Program-made: the position numbers and the translations under genes
Source: Ancylostoma caninum
Lineage: Eukaryota; Nematoda; Chromadorea; Rhabditida; Ancylostomatidae
Length of the DNA: 64,000 nt
Assembly: GCA_037903475.1 (NCBI GenBank)
Contig: JBAJFG010000433.1
Coordinates: 310,001-374,000 of the forward strand
Reading direction: 5' to 3'
Notes under the pieces: model-generated
Database searches by the model: none
Seen by the model: only the letters and a program-made list of their open reading frames with translations
What the model was told of the DNA's origin: nothing
Part shown: piece after piece, positions 10,443 through 35,203 of the stretch
How the letters are laid out: every line of letters begins with the position of its first letter
Position numbering within the stretch: the first letter of the stretch is position 1

Positions 10443-12250
10443 CGCCAATGAACATCAAAGTCAGGCCTCACTCTGCTGACACTTCGTAGCGCGCTCCAGG
10501 AGCTCTCTCGAGATCGTTTTTCCATAATTCTTCATAGTCTTCCGTCATTAGGACTTCGCACAGCATAAAAGGTGTCTCGCTCCCCAGTGAATGCTGGCAA
10601 AAAAATATTGTTATATCTGTCCTGGTATTTCGTATTGTTTTATGGTCAACTGCACGCGAGATTAGTAGTCAGTTTATTTAAACGGCCTACGTTTCGGAGC
10701 TATCTCCTTCTTCAGGGCCTCGTGACGCGGCACTGATGGTGGGTAGCGCCGGGTGACCGCTCGCTCGTCGTCAGTGGTTGCGGGCAAGTCCTGGTATTCT
10801 TATGGAATGTAGAGGAAGGAAAACACCTCTAAATATTCAAACGCACTTCATCAGTAATGGTAACTGGACGAAAAGAAGCGCAACTTCGAAAAACTGTAAG
10901 TACTTACGGTGACCACTAATGCATAGTTCACATCACTTCGAACTCTCTGCATCTCTCTTCTCTGGAAGATCGACCGGTTTATTTACTGCAGAATCGTGGT
11001 GGGACCTGAACGATAGATGCGGTAAGAATGTGCTCCAAGTGAGAGGATTGAGCAGATTCTGCGGTCGTGACGCTACGAGAACTTGCACGGAATCTGTCTA
11101 TCCTTCCGCAAAGTACTAATTCTAGAGTGCGGCATGAATACTGTGAAATTTTGTAGCTAGTTCTATCTTCATTACGATGGAGCTTTCCATCCCACATTTT
11201 ATAGTAATTTCTCTGCGTTGCTTCCGCTTTCTATAATCACACTTTAACGCTTCACGTTTAAAAACGACCGAATCCGATCACAGCCCAATCCTCTCACGAG
11301 GCTTAATAGTGCAATATTGTTTCCTTATCGCCCATATTTCGTAACAACATCAGTGGTGAATAAACCGATCAAAGAGCGGCATCATCAAACTTCTAACACA
11401 AACTAAAGCTACGATGAAATGACAAAGGACAACAACCGTAGCCTAGAAAAGAAGATTATAAAAGTTCAGAAATAGTTCTAAAAAAGTGAAGAAAACCCGT
11501 AGGAAACACCGCGAACACTCACCTGATTCGAATTGTGCGCGCCTTGCCGTTAGGGGTACCCTGATGGCATTGGTCCTCTCGATCGCTAGTATGCGTAGAG
11601 CGTGTTAACGTGTTGACTGTAACTACTTATACATTCATATAGGCAGGCTAACTTACCGCAATTCGTCTGTCGCTTTCTTCCTGCACCTAACTGTCGGTCA
11701 TGGATGTAGTAACTGATTGCATCGGTGACATAGAACTTTTTCGAGAAGCTTTTTCAAGTGAATGAATAAATAAATGGGCAAATAAAAATGTTATTGTCCG
11801 CTGGTTGACTTGAAGCTAGTCGGATTGCACCTAGACCAGAGAGCCGGCAGGAGAAAGTGGTGGCAATAGATAAGGAGAACAGATCTCATATTCGAGGCCA
11901 ATACTTCTTGAATCTTCATTGGATTTTTCCGTGAAATTCCAGAAAAGATTTCCGAAATCACAGTGACTGTTCCACAGCATTATCTCCTTTTGGAGAGAAT
12001 AATAACGCATCACTGGAACGTTCAATCCGAAAAATCTTCAGCACACGAATTTTCCCATCGATTGCAAACGATCCAGCGTTGATGTTTTCGTCAAATGCAG
12101 TCAATTTTGGACTTTAGTTAACATAATTGCCTAGTGTGGTCAGGTAATTATCCCGGATAATTCCAAACGTTACCTATTAAGGAAGTTTAGTTAACAGATT
12201 TGGTGTCAAAGTACCCCTGGTGTTCGATTCACAGATTCGAGTTCGACGCG
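10443..12250. other. Intergenic upstream of CAP gene 2
   Basis: No exon chain is recognised. The plus-strand open frame 10919-11119 has no homologue I know and no clear splice partners. The region runs up to the TATA element of CAP gene 2. Confidence 0.4.
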
Positions 12251-12258
12251 TATAAAAG
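12251..12258 (+). promoter_or_regulatory. TATA box of CAP gene 2
   Basis: TATAAAAG lies 51 bp upstream of the ATG at 12302, a spacing that fits a TSS about 25-30 bp downstream and a short 5' UTR. Strong TATA boxes suit tissue- or stage-specific secreted-protein genes (inference). Confidence 0.6.
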
Positions 12259-12301
12259 CTTCGACTCACTAAATTCTTCATTCACATTGCCAATCGCCAA
12301 C

Positions 12302-15300
12302 ATGCAGTGGCCCCTCGTTCTCCTCTTTGCAGTAAGATGACTTCGTTCTCATTTTAATAGTAACTGCCTAGTAATTTTCAGCCATCTAGTAACCACCTAT
12401 TTATCGATGCGGAACACTTAACTATGTAGCTTGGGTATGGATTTAAAATGACGGTAATAAATGCGTCGTCGGGTCACCTGGCCATAGCTCTGCACATACC
12501 ACCTTGCAAAGTTCTGAAACTCTCTTTTTTCAGCTGTGTATTTTAGAGGGATTTTTGGGCCCTCGATATCATTAAGGTGTCGAACCTACAGATCAAAACT
12601 GTATAAAAACTAGACGTTCCATTAGAAAAATTGAATCAAATGAAGCAATGAGAAAGACGCCCATAATGACTTTATCAGTTCCTTTTTGCGCCATTTTTCA
12701 ACATGAAGTTATTATATTTCAGACCGCAATAGTCGCAGAAAATACTTCGCCTGGTAAATCTCACAATTATTGTCTACAAAATAGAGATCGGTAGATCTTG
12801 TCACATTCTTCCAGAAGAATATGCATACTGCGCCATGGCTCAGCACTACAGGAAGAAAATCGAAGCATTTCACAAAGAACGTCGTGGTGAAGATGACACC
12901 ATGGTAAGACAAAAAAAAGATCCCACACACGTAAGCTAAGGAATTCTTTCATATGAAAAGTAGCGTAGATAAGGAAAAGGAACAAAAAAAAAACGGAAAA
13001 AAAACATCCATGATTCATTCTCTCCTCTTGCAAACTATTGTTGTTATTCAATGACTGCAGACAGAAGCTATTATACTAGGTTACCTAAGAGCGCTTAACC
13101 ATAAGCGGTTCTAGGTACCGTATAGAATGCACTATAATGTGATTTCTCAAATAGCTAAACATTTTGCAGCAATACGACTGTCTCCTAGAAGTTAGAGCGA
13201 GACGTAAACAGGAAAACGATAGCTACGAACTTCCCAGCGACTATGGCGTGATGAAAATCAAGTCAGTTGAAGTTAATTTTACTATGAATGTCGTCTCTCA
13301 ATCAAGACACTTAGCATTAAGTATCTGGCTCTGAAAAACACTACCCGTACTGGATTTAGAATAATATGCAACAGTTTCAACCTTTTTTCAACCATGAGAT
13401 TATTTCACACACTAAAAAACGAACATGAAAACTTTTGAGCTCACGCCAAAAGGCCTAAAATGAATAAGAATTTTGCTCTGACCTTAGAAATTACATGGAT
13501 CATTCTGAACCCGTTAATGGTAGCTTGTCGCAGATCTATGCTACGGTGGGACATACAGGGTGCGCGCGAATTATTGGCGCGTGGTTTTTTGAGCCCCAAT
13601 CATTAAGGATTGAGCGAAATCACAAGTCATGATATAGGTGTCCTTCCCTGAGCCATCTCTACCGTAGATATCAACTGGTTTCTCGGATGACCTTTTCCTG
13701 TGCCTGCATGGGCTTTAAGAAATCTCCTGGTCGAATCGCTGGTGGCACGGGGTCGGTGACAGCGCCCTTCCGTCCAAGATTTTCCGAAGTAGACTTTAGA
13801 AAACTCCGACCATACATGTATGATAGGTCACAGCTAAGTCTTAACTACAATGGGCTTACCGTTAATTGGACCACCAAATGATTATCATGCCGAAAACAGG
13901 CGTTGAATCTAACAGACCGTTTTTGCTTTTTTTTGCGAACTCGGGACTGCTAATCATCAGAAGAGCAAATATAGTAGTCGTTTCGGAACCGTGGAAAACT
14001 TCCAATCCTACCAGTAAAAAGTGGCTTTTGCAAACTCGTTCGTCCCCAGTTTGCAAGGCAAAATTCGGTCAAAATTGGTTTCACGGATGATTTCCTGGAA
14101 TTTTGACCTGAAGGGATTGTCCACGTAACTCACTTCATTGGCATTCTTATGAGCTCCGCTTTGGATATTTTAGTGAACAAGGTCTGTAGTACTAAATGGA
14201 TAGGAACAGTCTGGCTGAAGTTCGTTCCTGAAGAATCCTGAAAATTTCTTCTGGAATAACACTAGCGTGTCAAGGGTGGTCTGAGCTGAAAGCTTCTCCA
14301 AGTCCCTACAGACCCGGAAAGAGGTCACAAACCAATTTTGCTGTTACTTAAGGTAGGTATTGCTCCACCAAACATACCCAAAGAATGGCCTATGAATTCG
14401 CTCAATCCTTAATGATTGGGGCTCAAAAAACCACGCGCCAATAATTCGCGCGCACCCTGTAGTTTAAGCAAAGTAGCTGTCCGCGTCATCAAAAAAAAGT
14501 GATGCCCAGAATTTTGTTTTTAGAGTTGGGGAGAGGTTTGATTCTGTCTTTTATCTTGGATAGATGTCAGAAATGGATTTTCTGCTACCTCTTGTTGTCA
14601 AATAATTCGGGTAATAGAAGACACTTCTGTGATTAGCGGACAGCGTATACGCTCTCTCTACAGGCAGAACACCCCATTTTCGTCAAAGGGTGGCTCTGAA
14701 ATCTGAGGCTTACATAGGGAGCTTTTCCCCTATGATCCTCTCAATGTGGGAAATGTTTTTCGCATGTAAGCAATAGGTAAGACAACCTCGTCTCCTGCTC
14801 TTTCTGCTGAGATTTCTGGTGAGCTTCTCGTATAGTTAACAAAAGCGGGTAATGCTCAACCCTAACTAAAACCAACAACAATTTCATTCACTGTATTGGT
14901 GAGAAATTGCAGGCTGCGGGGATCAGATCCAGCAGTATTGTGAGATTTAGTTCAACAATAAACATTGAGCCACAGCAGAGGAGTAAGCCATCAAACGAAC
15001 CATAATTTATGCCTTTCCCTGAATGTATTAGTGATAATAGTCAGTACATGAATTAAGTAATTGCAACCCACTGCTAAGCTACGTAGCTCACGATGTTCTT
15101 GTGAGTTTTTACACTGTCTATGCATACTGAAAGTCATTACTTGTAACCATCGATAACACAGGTTGGCCAGGGACAACGGAAAAAGCACCGATCAAAACTT
15201 GATAGATGCATTCAACTCGATAAAGGGAAAAAATTTGCGTCAGGTAAGATTATGCATCTGTTAGCAAACAGTTTCACATAGCGCAAGCGCAAGCTATTGG

Positions 15301-17178
15301 CCCTTTCCAGATAGGGATTCCATAATTGCATCAGAAATTACGAGCTTATTTGCTAAACCTAAACCGTTCCCACCATAGGCAACCCCTCGTTTTGCAATAA
15401 CCTCTTTTTGAGCCTGTACAGGCCTGAAGGCACCGTCCCACCTCAGAATGTTAGAAATTTCTATGCGAAAAGAATGTCCAGGAGCTGCTGATCATAATAG
15501 TACATGTGATGCCAAGCAAAACTGCCAAAATTAAAACGTTTTTGAGCCCCGCTTCTTGAGGAGCCCTTGGGCGGAGCCGAAGGGCGGGACCAAGGCACTG
15601 TCGGAGTAATCCACTCGCTGGAGCACACCTTCCGGGGAAATTTGTAATTCTCATGAGAGTTCTTCATCTACTCCCGATCACAATAGAAACTGTGCTCCAT
15701 GCGTGACGAGCGAAGAAATACATAAGGTGAAAGCCCTGCAATTTAGCATTGGCTCCGCCCACAAGCTCCTTAATAATTGGAGCTTGGTAAAATTGGAGGT
15801 TTTTTGGCAGTTTCTCACTGAATTACATATACCATTGTGATCAGCAGCTACTGGACATTTTTTTGACTTGAGGACGAGGACGACTTCTTATCTAGCGAAC
15901 CCATTTAAGATAAGGCTTATGAATTCTTGTCTAAGATTCAAAAGTTTAAGCGGTAGTAATTAGCACATTGCGGACAATATAAATACAGTATTCAATGCAG
16001 AGGAGGAAATATCAGAGGACAATGCGATGCACGTGGTGCATCACATCCGTCGCCGTGTGGCCACGTGATGCACATGGTACATCACACCATTCTCGTGCGT
16101 CGACAATTGAACTGTTCTCGGCGTTCCTTTCGTATAAATACAGTATTCAATGCAGAGGACGAAATATCAGAGGAGGCAGTCAGAATTCTTAATTCAGCAA
16201 AAGTCACGAAAGAAGTGCTTCTCGGAAATAGGTACAAATCTACAACAAAAAAACAATTCCACGCTACTAAAGAAAAAAGAAAACAAAGTCGCGAAAAAAA
16301 AAACGCGAAGATTTACACTAAAAAACCGTCCAGCTGTGAATAAGTGATGCACATGGTGCATCACGTCGCGCCGCTAAAAAATATCGACTGGCCACGCGCA
16401 CCCGCTGTGCGAAAACGTCCACGGTCCGCAATGTGTTAACCCGCAGCAGACGTGGCTAAGATTTATGAACGCATAATCTGGCGAATCCAGGCTAACAAGC
16501 TGACTTTTACGCCACGCCCTGCATTTCTTACTATTACATAGTCTATTTGATAACCAATAACGCTAACCATCTCACAACGGAGGTGCAAGAGATTCGGCTC
16601 GCAGATCGGAATGAAACCTATCTGGCTTTATTCTTTGTTTGAGTAATTGCTATACTGAGTATTTCATTACTGCCCTCGACTCCAAGGAACAAAAAAAAAG
16701 AAGAATGCAAAGCGAATGCTCATGACGGGCTTCGAACCCTCGACCCTCTGCCTAACAGTCCAGCAACTTCTCCACTCGGCCACTCCGTCGCTGACGATGT
16801 GTAGGAACGCATGTAGTGATCTAGTAGGGATTCTATTTTTGACTCAGCGGGCAGTAATAAAATATATACTATAGCACCTTCTCAAGCAAAGATTCAAGCC
16901 AGATAAGTTCCATTCCAATCTGTGAGCCGAACCTCTTGCACCTCCTTTGCGAGATTTGCTCGATTATCGTTTCATGAATCCCAGCCCAGAACACTATGAG
17001 AGCATATATAAAAAAGTTTCAGATGAAGAACAAAAAGGTTACCCGATATGGTTGCTGGGGATTGTTCTATCCTGCCATTTATAAGCAACTGTCCGTGCTA
17101 TGTCTCTACGATTACAAGTAAGTTCTATCGGTCTAACAATTCACAGCTCACGTAAAATTTCGCTTCAGGGTCGAATGA
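12302..17178 (+). CDS. CAP/ASP-related small secreted protein, gene 2
   Basis: Exons 12302-12331, 12723-12753, 12815-12903, 13170-13261, 15162-15243, 17023-17117 and 17169-17178 join in frame to 142 codons plus TGA. The start is fixed by the signal peptide MQWPLVLLFATAIVA, cleaved before ENTSPG. CAP landmarks: IEAFHKERR (replacing HN-x-LR), MQYDCLLEVRA, LRQMKNKKVTRYGC and VLCLYDYK, ending VE. It has only four cysteines in the mature part and lacks the classic CAP catalytic-like His and the C-terminal Cys-rich region, so it is short for the family (usually about 200 aa). Intron 4 carries a 904-bp TIR element; intron 5 carries a foldback, short palindromes and a tRNA-like sequence. Intron phases match gene 1. 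The acceptor at 15162 could shift 9 nt to 15171 in frame. Role in the worm is unknown. Confidence 0.8.
13556..14459. mobile_element. Non-autonomous TIR element in intron 4 of CAP gene 2
   Basis: Inverted repeats of about 64 bp (13556-13619 and 14397-14459), starting CAGGGTGCGCGCGAATTATT, are perfect or nearly so and flanked by TA on both sides, as in Tc1/mariner. No transposase motif was recognised inside; short open frames (13687-13881, 13866-14090) have no known product. Confidence 0.75.
15468..15873. mobile_element. Foldback MITE, ATGGTATATGTGA family, copy 1
   Basis: Left arm AATGTCCAGGAGCTGCTGAT and right arm (its near-complement ending at 15873) extend about 65 bp each. The interior holds CTCCGCCCACAAGCTC, also present in copy 2 (20868-21236). 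The end word GATCACAATGGTAT recurs in copies 2 and 3 (23320-23605). Confidence 0.55.
15975..16370. repeat. Duplicated block with GTGATGCAC-GTGCATCAC palindromes
   Basis: AAATACAGTATTCAATGCAG with flanking sequence occurs at about 15981 and 16137 (a 156-bp offset). Three palindromes of the form GTGATGCAC-R-TG-GTGCATCAC lie at 16024-16044, 16065-16085 and 16344-16364. They are within intron 5 of CAP gene 2. Confidence 0.6.
16579..16946. mobile_element. Inverted-repeat element enclosing a tRNA-like sequence
   Basis: A 51-bp arm beginning GGAGGTGCAAGAGATTCGGC (16579) is mirrored at 16895-16946 with a few changes. Between the arms, on the minus strand, lies a tRNA-Ser/Leu-like sequence (16721-16798). 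It may be a SINE trapped in, or mobilised as part of, a foldback element. Confidence 0.55.
16721..16798 (-). pseudogene. tRNA-like pseudogene or SINE head (Ser/Leu-type A box)
   Basis: The minus strand reads GACGGAGTGGCCGAGTGGAG (A box of tRNA-Ser/Leu type) and later GAGGGTTCGAAGCCC (B box). The T-stem has mismatches and the acceptor stem does not close, so it is not a functional tRNA. Confidence 0.5.
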
Positions 17179-17538
17179 GCTGGGAACAACTGAGAAGGCC
17201 TACTGCTAGAAACAGTTTCTGCATTTGGGTGAAATTGTTGCTTTAGCATTGGCAATGAACCGCTTCTCGAATAGAATGCTGTCTGCAGTACATAAATCCC
17301 ACAAAAGGTCAAAATGAAGCAGAGACGTTAAAAGCTAACTTTTTGTCAAATAGTAGAAGTAGTAAGGGGTACTCCACTGGGATCTCTGGATCTCTCTGTG
17401 AACTTACGTGTGAATTACCGATGGAATTATTAGTGTTGTGCAAAGATTTTATTTCAAAAAAACTGTGAAGGATCTATGAAGTAGCGTCGCTTATTTGCCC
17501 GTTGCGTTCCCCGTTCCACATACGGGTGACACATGTGC
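17179..17538. other. 3' flank of CAP gene 2
   Basis: No further exon seen. No canonical AATAAA is obvious within 250 bp of the stop; CATAAA near 17291 is the closest candidate polyadenylation signal. Confidence 0.35.
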
Positions 17539-18048
17539 CAGGTGGGCCATAAGGTCTTGCACACCATATTTGGTGTCATCACAGCAGCAGAATTCAGCTC
17601 AATAACAACTCGTACATATAACCTAACAGATATGACCAGTCTTATAGTTCGAGCTGTTGAGCTGATCTTTCTACAATATTTTTACTTTTTTGTACCTTTC
17701 TCGGTTCTGTTGCACTGCCTAATATCCGATCAGTTCTGAATGACATATTTTGTTGTGTCCTACAAAAAAAAAATACAACAGATCGAGAATATGTCGTCAT
17801 TTTCTTCTGTGACAGCTCAAAGTCGAGTGGGGCAAAATGATTCTATTTTCATCAGAACAATGTAGCAGATGTAGAAACCATTAAAGGATTCTGGAGTTAG
17901 ACCGGATCCAATTTTCCTTTTTCCTTCGAAAATATTAACATGTTTTTGAAAAGATACCTAGTCAGGGCAAATTTTCTTACAAGGGAAGTGCACGAAGAAA
18001 AGCTGCTAATCCACGACGCGACCAACATACATGGGTAAAAAATATATA

Positions 18049-18423
18049 TTGGATCGAATAGAAATCGAATAATTTCGTTACTCCAATTTCCAATTCAGGA
18101 AACAGTTCAAATGTCCAGATATTGGAGAATGAGAAAGCCCCGAAGCTATTCTTTTCCCTCATACAGCACTGAATTAGCCTCTAATGGTGGAATATTCGAT
18201 TTTTTTCCATTTATTCGAAATCGAATACTTTTGCTTTCGAATATCGAATACTTCGAATAAATGGAAAATTCGAATGTTCCAATATTGATGGGCAATACAA
18301 TACCGTACAGAAGAGAAGAAGGGCTTTAGAGCTTTCTTAATCACGAATACATGGGTGTTTAAACTGTTTCCTGAATTGGTAACTGGAGTTACAAAAATAT
18401 TCGATTTTTATTCGGTCCAATGT
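18049..18423. repeat. AT-rich palindromic element
   Basis: Outer arms (TTGGATCGAATAGAAATCGA at 18049 and its near-complement ending at 18423) enclose TTTCCTGAATTGG-type arms and a central palindrome of repeated TTCGAATA/TATTCGAA words (18190-18290). Confidence 0.55.
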
Positions 18424-18554
18424 ATAGTAGGAACCCTGTCCAACGTAATATTACGACCTATACTTGAAATCTTCTAAATGGTCTACAGAAGCTCAGAATC
18501 CCACATGGGGCGAAGGAAAGAGCTGTACGAAAGCAAGAGCAGTAGCTGAGATGA

Positions 18555-18635
18555 GCAACTGGTTGTGGTGCAGTGGTGTCTCTCGTTCGTCGTCAACATA
18601 CTCGCAGGATCAAATCCTGCACTGTGCGGAAGATT
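18555..18635 (+). repeat. tRNA-like SINE head
   Basis: TGGTTGTGGTGCAGTGGT resembles a pol III A box and GCAGGATCAAATCCTGC a B box/T-arm about 40 bp later. It is surrounded by repeat DNA and lacks a cloverleaf. Confidence 0.45.
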
Positions 18636-18721
18636 TGCACTATTTTCTGAGCTTCTATTGACCAATTAGCAAATTTCATGTATATAATTAAACATCCTTT
18701 TAGACAAGCTCTCTAACCATA

Positions 18722-19266
18722 TACAGTACCGGCCAAAATTATATAGCCTTTTGTAGTGTCCTCCGTTCACCTCATAACTTCGTTTAGAGTAAAGCTTCGA
18801 AGCTCATGTTTTTATGGGTGTTGTAGACACTCACATGTTATAGAAATTGAATGACATCGTACCATTTCGTCAGCTAGTTTTCTCTAGGCAAAATAATTAC
18901 CACGATTCCAAAATATGGAATTTTGAGGCATCCACAATAGATCACAGAAGGGATACTGTGGACTGTATTTTCACAAGAATTGGACTCCTTGTAATAGATT
19001 CGACTCATATTGAAATGAAAACGTGTGCTCTCAGATCATTTATCAAAGCATACGAAGCAAATTTGAGTTCATTTCAGCAGTAGACTAACGTAAGAATTTC
19101 TGCCAAATTAGCTCATTCTTCCTTGGTTATAATGTTAAATCGGTCACGATGTATCCACAAGTCTATATCACAAAGGGTGCTTTCGTTTCTTTCCATGCAA
19201 AGCTTTAATCCATCAAAAGCTATGCAGGGAAATTCAAAAGGCTATATAATTTTGGCCGGTACTGTA
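18722..19266. mobile_element. 545-bp MITE with perfect 32-bp TIRs
   Basis: TACAGTACCGGCCAAAATTA (first bases of 32) at 18722 is perfectly mirrored at 19235-19266. TA ends suggest Tc1/mariner mobilisation. An open 78-codon frame (18847-19083) fills the centre but resembles no known transposase; it could be chance or a remnant. Perfect TIRs imply recent activity. Confidence 0.8.
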
Positions 19267-19844
19267 GATGTCGTCTTGAATTAGCGGCCTAAATTCGTGC
19301 ACTTCCCCAGACTTCTATGGTTCAACAACATCGACGTCACGCTCAGTCTTATTCGCACAGCATTTTGAATGAAAAGAGACCCTTCTGCACTCTATTCATA
19401 TTGGATAGTCCGGAAGCGACGCTTCAGTAAGACTCAGGATCTGCTCATGAAACAACTACGTCCCCTGGAGTGGTACACAGGAGGGAATCCTGTACTGAGG
19501 GCTAACTCCCATACAGCACCAATCTGCATCCAATGGACTATTGTATGCTACCGGTGCTCAAGTGCAAATCAACAGCTACATTATACATAAGTTTGAACTC
19601 GTACCATAAAGCTGAGGAGAATTTGGGAGGAGTCAGACAAGAAATACACCACGCGGCGATAGTCGCTCCTCCCACTCCACCTTGAGCTGTTGCAAGCACA
19701 AATGGCTGAATATTTCCAATCTGTTAGGTTATTTGAGTTCCTATTGAGTTGCGTTAGTGCAACCATAGAGGTTATACCATTCAGTTGAATTCCGCTGCTG
19801 TGATGGTACTAAATATGGTGTGCAAGAACTTATGGCGCATCCTG

Positions 19845-20022
19845 TAAAGATGGACTGTGCTCAATAAATGAGATAAAATTTCTTCAATTTTAATATTTAT
19901 TGTACAATTACAACTTCTTGACCTTTAATCTTTATTGTACAGCTACATTCTCGAAAATAGTCACAGGTAAGAATATGTCACAAAGAGAATGCATTATTTT
20001 TTCATAGGTGATTTTACGAATT
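19845..20022 (-). terminator. 3' UTR and polyadenylation signals of the remodeler gene
   Basis: Two AATAAA signals occur on the minus strand, at 19931-19936 (about 87 nt after the TGA at 20023) and 19896-19901. Confidence 0.6.
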
Positions 20023-33679
<13,657 letters not shown>

Positions 33680-33734
33680 GATGAAAAACTTCAACAGTTG
33701 CCTAAAAAACTTCCCGTCTTTGCGGGATTGATTT

Positions 33735-33748
33735 CTGAAAAGAAAACT
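33735..33748 (-). promoter_or_regulatory. Candidate 5' UTR or spliced-leader acceptor of the remodeler
   Basis: On the minus strand TTTTCTTTTCAG ends at 33735, 55 nt before the chosen ATG (33679). The frame upstream of this acceptor is not supported. It could receive a trans-spliced leader or close a 5' UTR intron. Confidence 0.45.
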
Positions 33749-34420
33749 AAGAGATGCTCTATAATAGGAAGACCTGTAATGGCGTTTCAAACGATACCGC
33801 TAATTTCCAGACGGGAAAAATTAGAATTAAATATGGAGCAAAATTCTGACAGTCGATAATAACTCGAAAAAAATTAGTCTCATGAGTAAGTATAGAAAAC
33901 AAACGTGGAGCTGTGGACCAGCACAGGATGTAATCACAAAGTAGACAGTAGAAATTCAAGAAGTTAGTAAAAAAAATAATTATTTTTTATGGAAAGTATG
34001 GATTGCGAAATCATTTCATCCACAAAACCTCTACAGTGGCAAAGCTGCACTGAGTTTCCTTCCAGTTGTTACCTAGCGGAGGGAACCTACTGCAGGAACT
34101 TCATGTTCCATTAACCATCTTCCATCCCTCTTGAAAACAGTCTTAACATAACTATTTGGCTCAGGAAGCATAAAGAGAACATCACCTCCGCCCTCATAAC
34201 AACAAAAGCAATCCTTATGAATTCTAGTGCTCTACCTACAGTTTAAAACCTGCCCAAAACCTCTACATCCTAATGAGAGATTCAAAGTCCTAAAAGCACT
34301 AAGCACAAATGTATAAAAGCGCCTATTGCGCGAAATCAGCTGGAGTGAAAATGTTTAAATATTCGCGCCACACCGTAAATCCACGCGAAATTGCGGACTG
34401 CGGCGAATTTTCTCTTCGGT

Positions 34421-34776
34421 TGCCCGCAGAGTTCCAGAACGCGCTTGAGCGCGTCTCGGCGTTTGAGGCAAGCTGATGGATATCGATCTTGGTTATCGGC
34501 GATTGCCACGCGCGCGCTCGTAGCAAAACCGTCGGAGACCGCAGAGTCCAATCCAGCTTCCGCTCGCCAGCTGCTGGCTGCCGAGCGATGCTGGCCGACG
34601 CGCGACGACCACGTTCTGTCGATAAAAACGAACACAACTCCCCGGTAGATCAAGACACACGAGTTGTGAGTGCCCGCGCGCAATCACCTAGCGGATGCTG
34701 CGCGCGACAGCCAGCAGCTACGCCGATGAGCGCGTTTGCCGAACGCGCTCAAGCGCGTCTGAACTCTGCGGGCAGC
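34421..34776. repeat. GC-rich inverted repeat
   Basis: GCCCGCAGAGTTCCAGAACG then CGCTTGAGCGCG (left) is mirrored by CGCGCTCAAGCGCG and CTGAACTCTGCGGGC (right). The interior has further CAGCTGCTGGCTG/CAGCCAGCAGCT complementarity. Confidence 0.65.
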
Positions 34777-34961
34777 CTTCGTCATTCCCTCGAAGTGCCT
34801 CCTCGACTTCCGCGTTTGCATGAGTACAGGGTGTGCTGTGAGTTCATGTTCAACTCTTACGAGACTCCAGTGGACTGGGCCCACTCGCACGCGCTACATC
34901 GCAATCAAAATGGCACTGATTATCTGCGCATTCAAACTGTGCATTAGTGATACAAAGTATG

Positions 34962-35203
34962 TACAGTCCTGTAGATCAGGGGGGAAGGATCTCCGCGACG
35001 CTTGGAATCCTCCACGTCGTTATCTCCAACAAGCAGATCGTGGGTCGACATGTTAAACATAACTGCGTATCATGGTGGAACGTTGTCTTCAGTCATCTCC
35101 AACACGTCGACCCATGATCTGCTTTTTCGAGATAACAACGTGGAACGACGTGGAGGATTCTAAGCGTCGCGGAGATCCTTCCCTCCTGATCTACAGGACT
35201 GTA
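34962..35203. mobile_element. 242-bp foldback MITE, TACAGTCCTG ends
   Basis: TACAGTCCTGTAGATCAGGG at 34962 is mirrored at 35203 through arms of about 90 bp (shared GGATCTCCGCGACGCTT and GATCTGCTT words). TA ends and CAGTCC resemble the large foldbacks at 49960-51660. Confidence 0.7.

Larger units (their letters stand above)
17539..19844. mobile_element. 2.3-kb inverted-repeat element with nested insertions
   Basis: The left end CAGGTGGGCCATAAGGTCTTGCACACC (17539) matches, inverted, the right end (to 19844) over about 63 bp, with a second matching block ATAACCTAACAGAT further in (near 17620 and 19715). An AT-rich palindrome (18049-18423), a tRNA-like SINE head (18555-18635) and a complete smaller MITE (18722-19266) are nested inside. 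No transposase recognised. Confidence 0.6.

Noticed and set aside
16721..16798. Functional tRNA gene
   Set aside because: A and B boxes are present but the T-stem is mismatched and no acceptor stem pairs.
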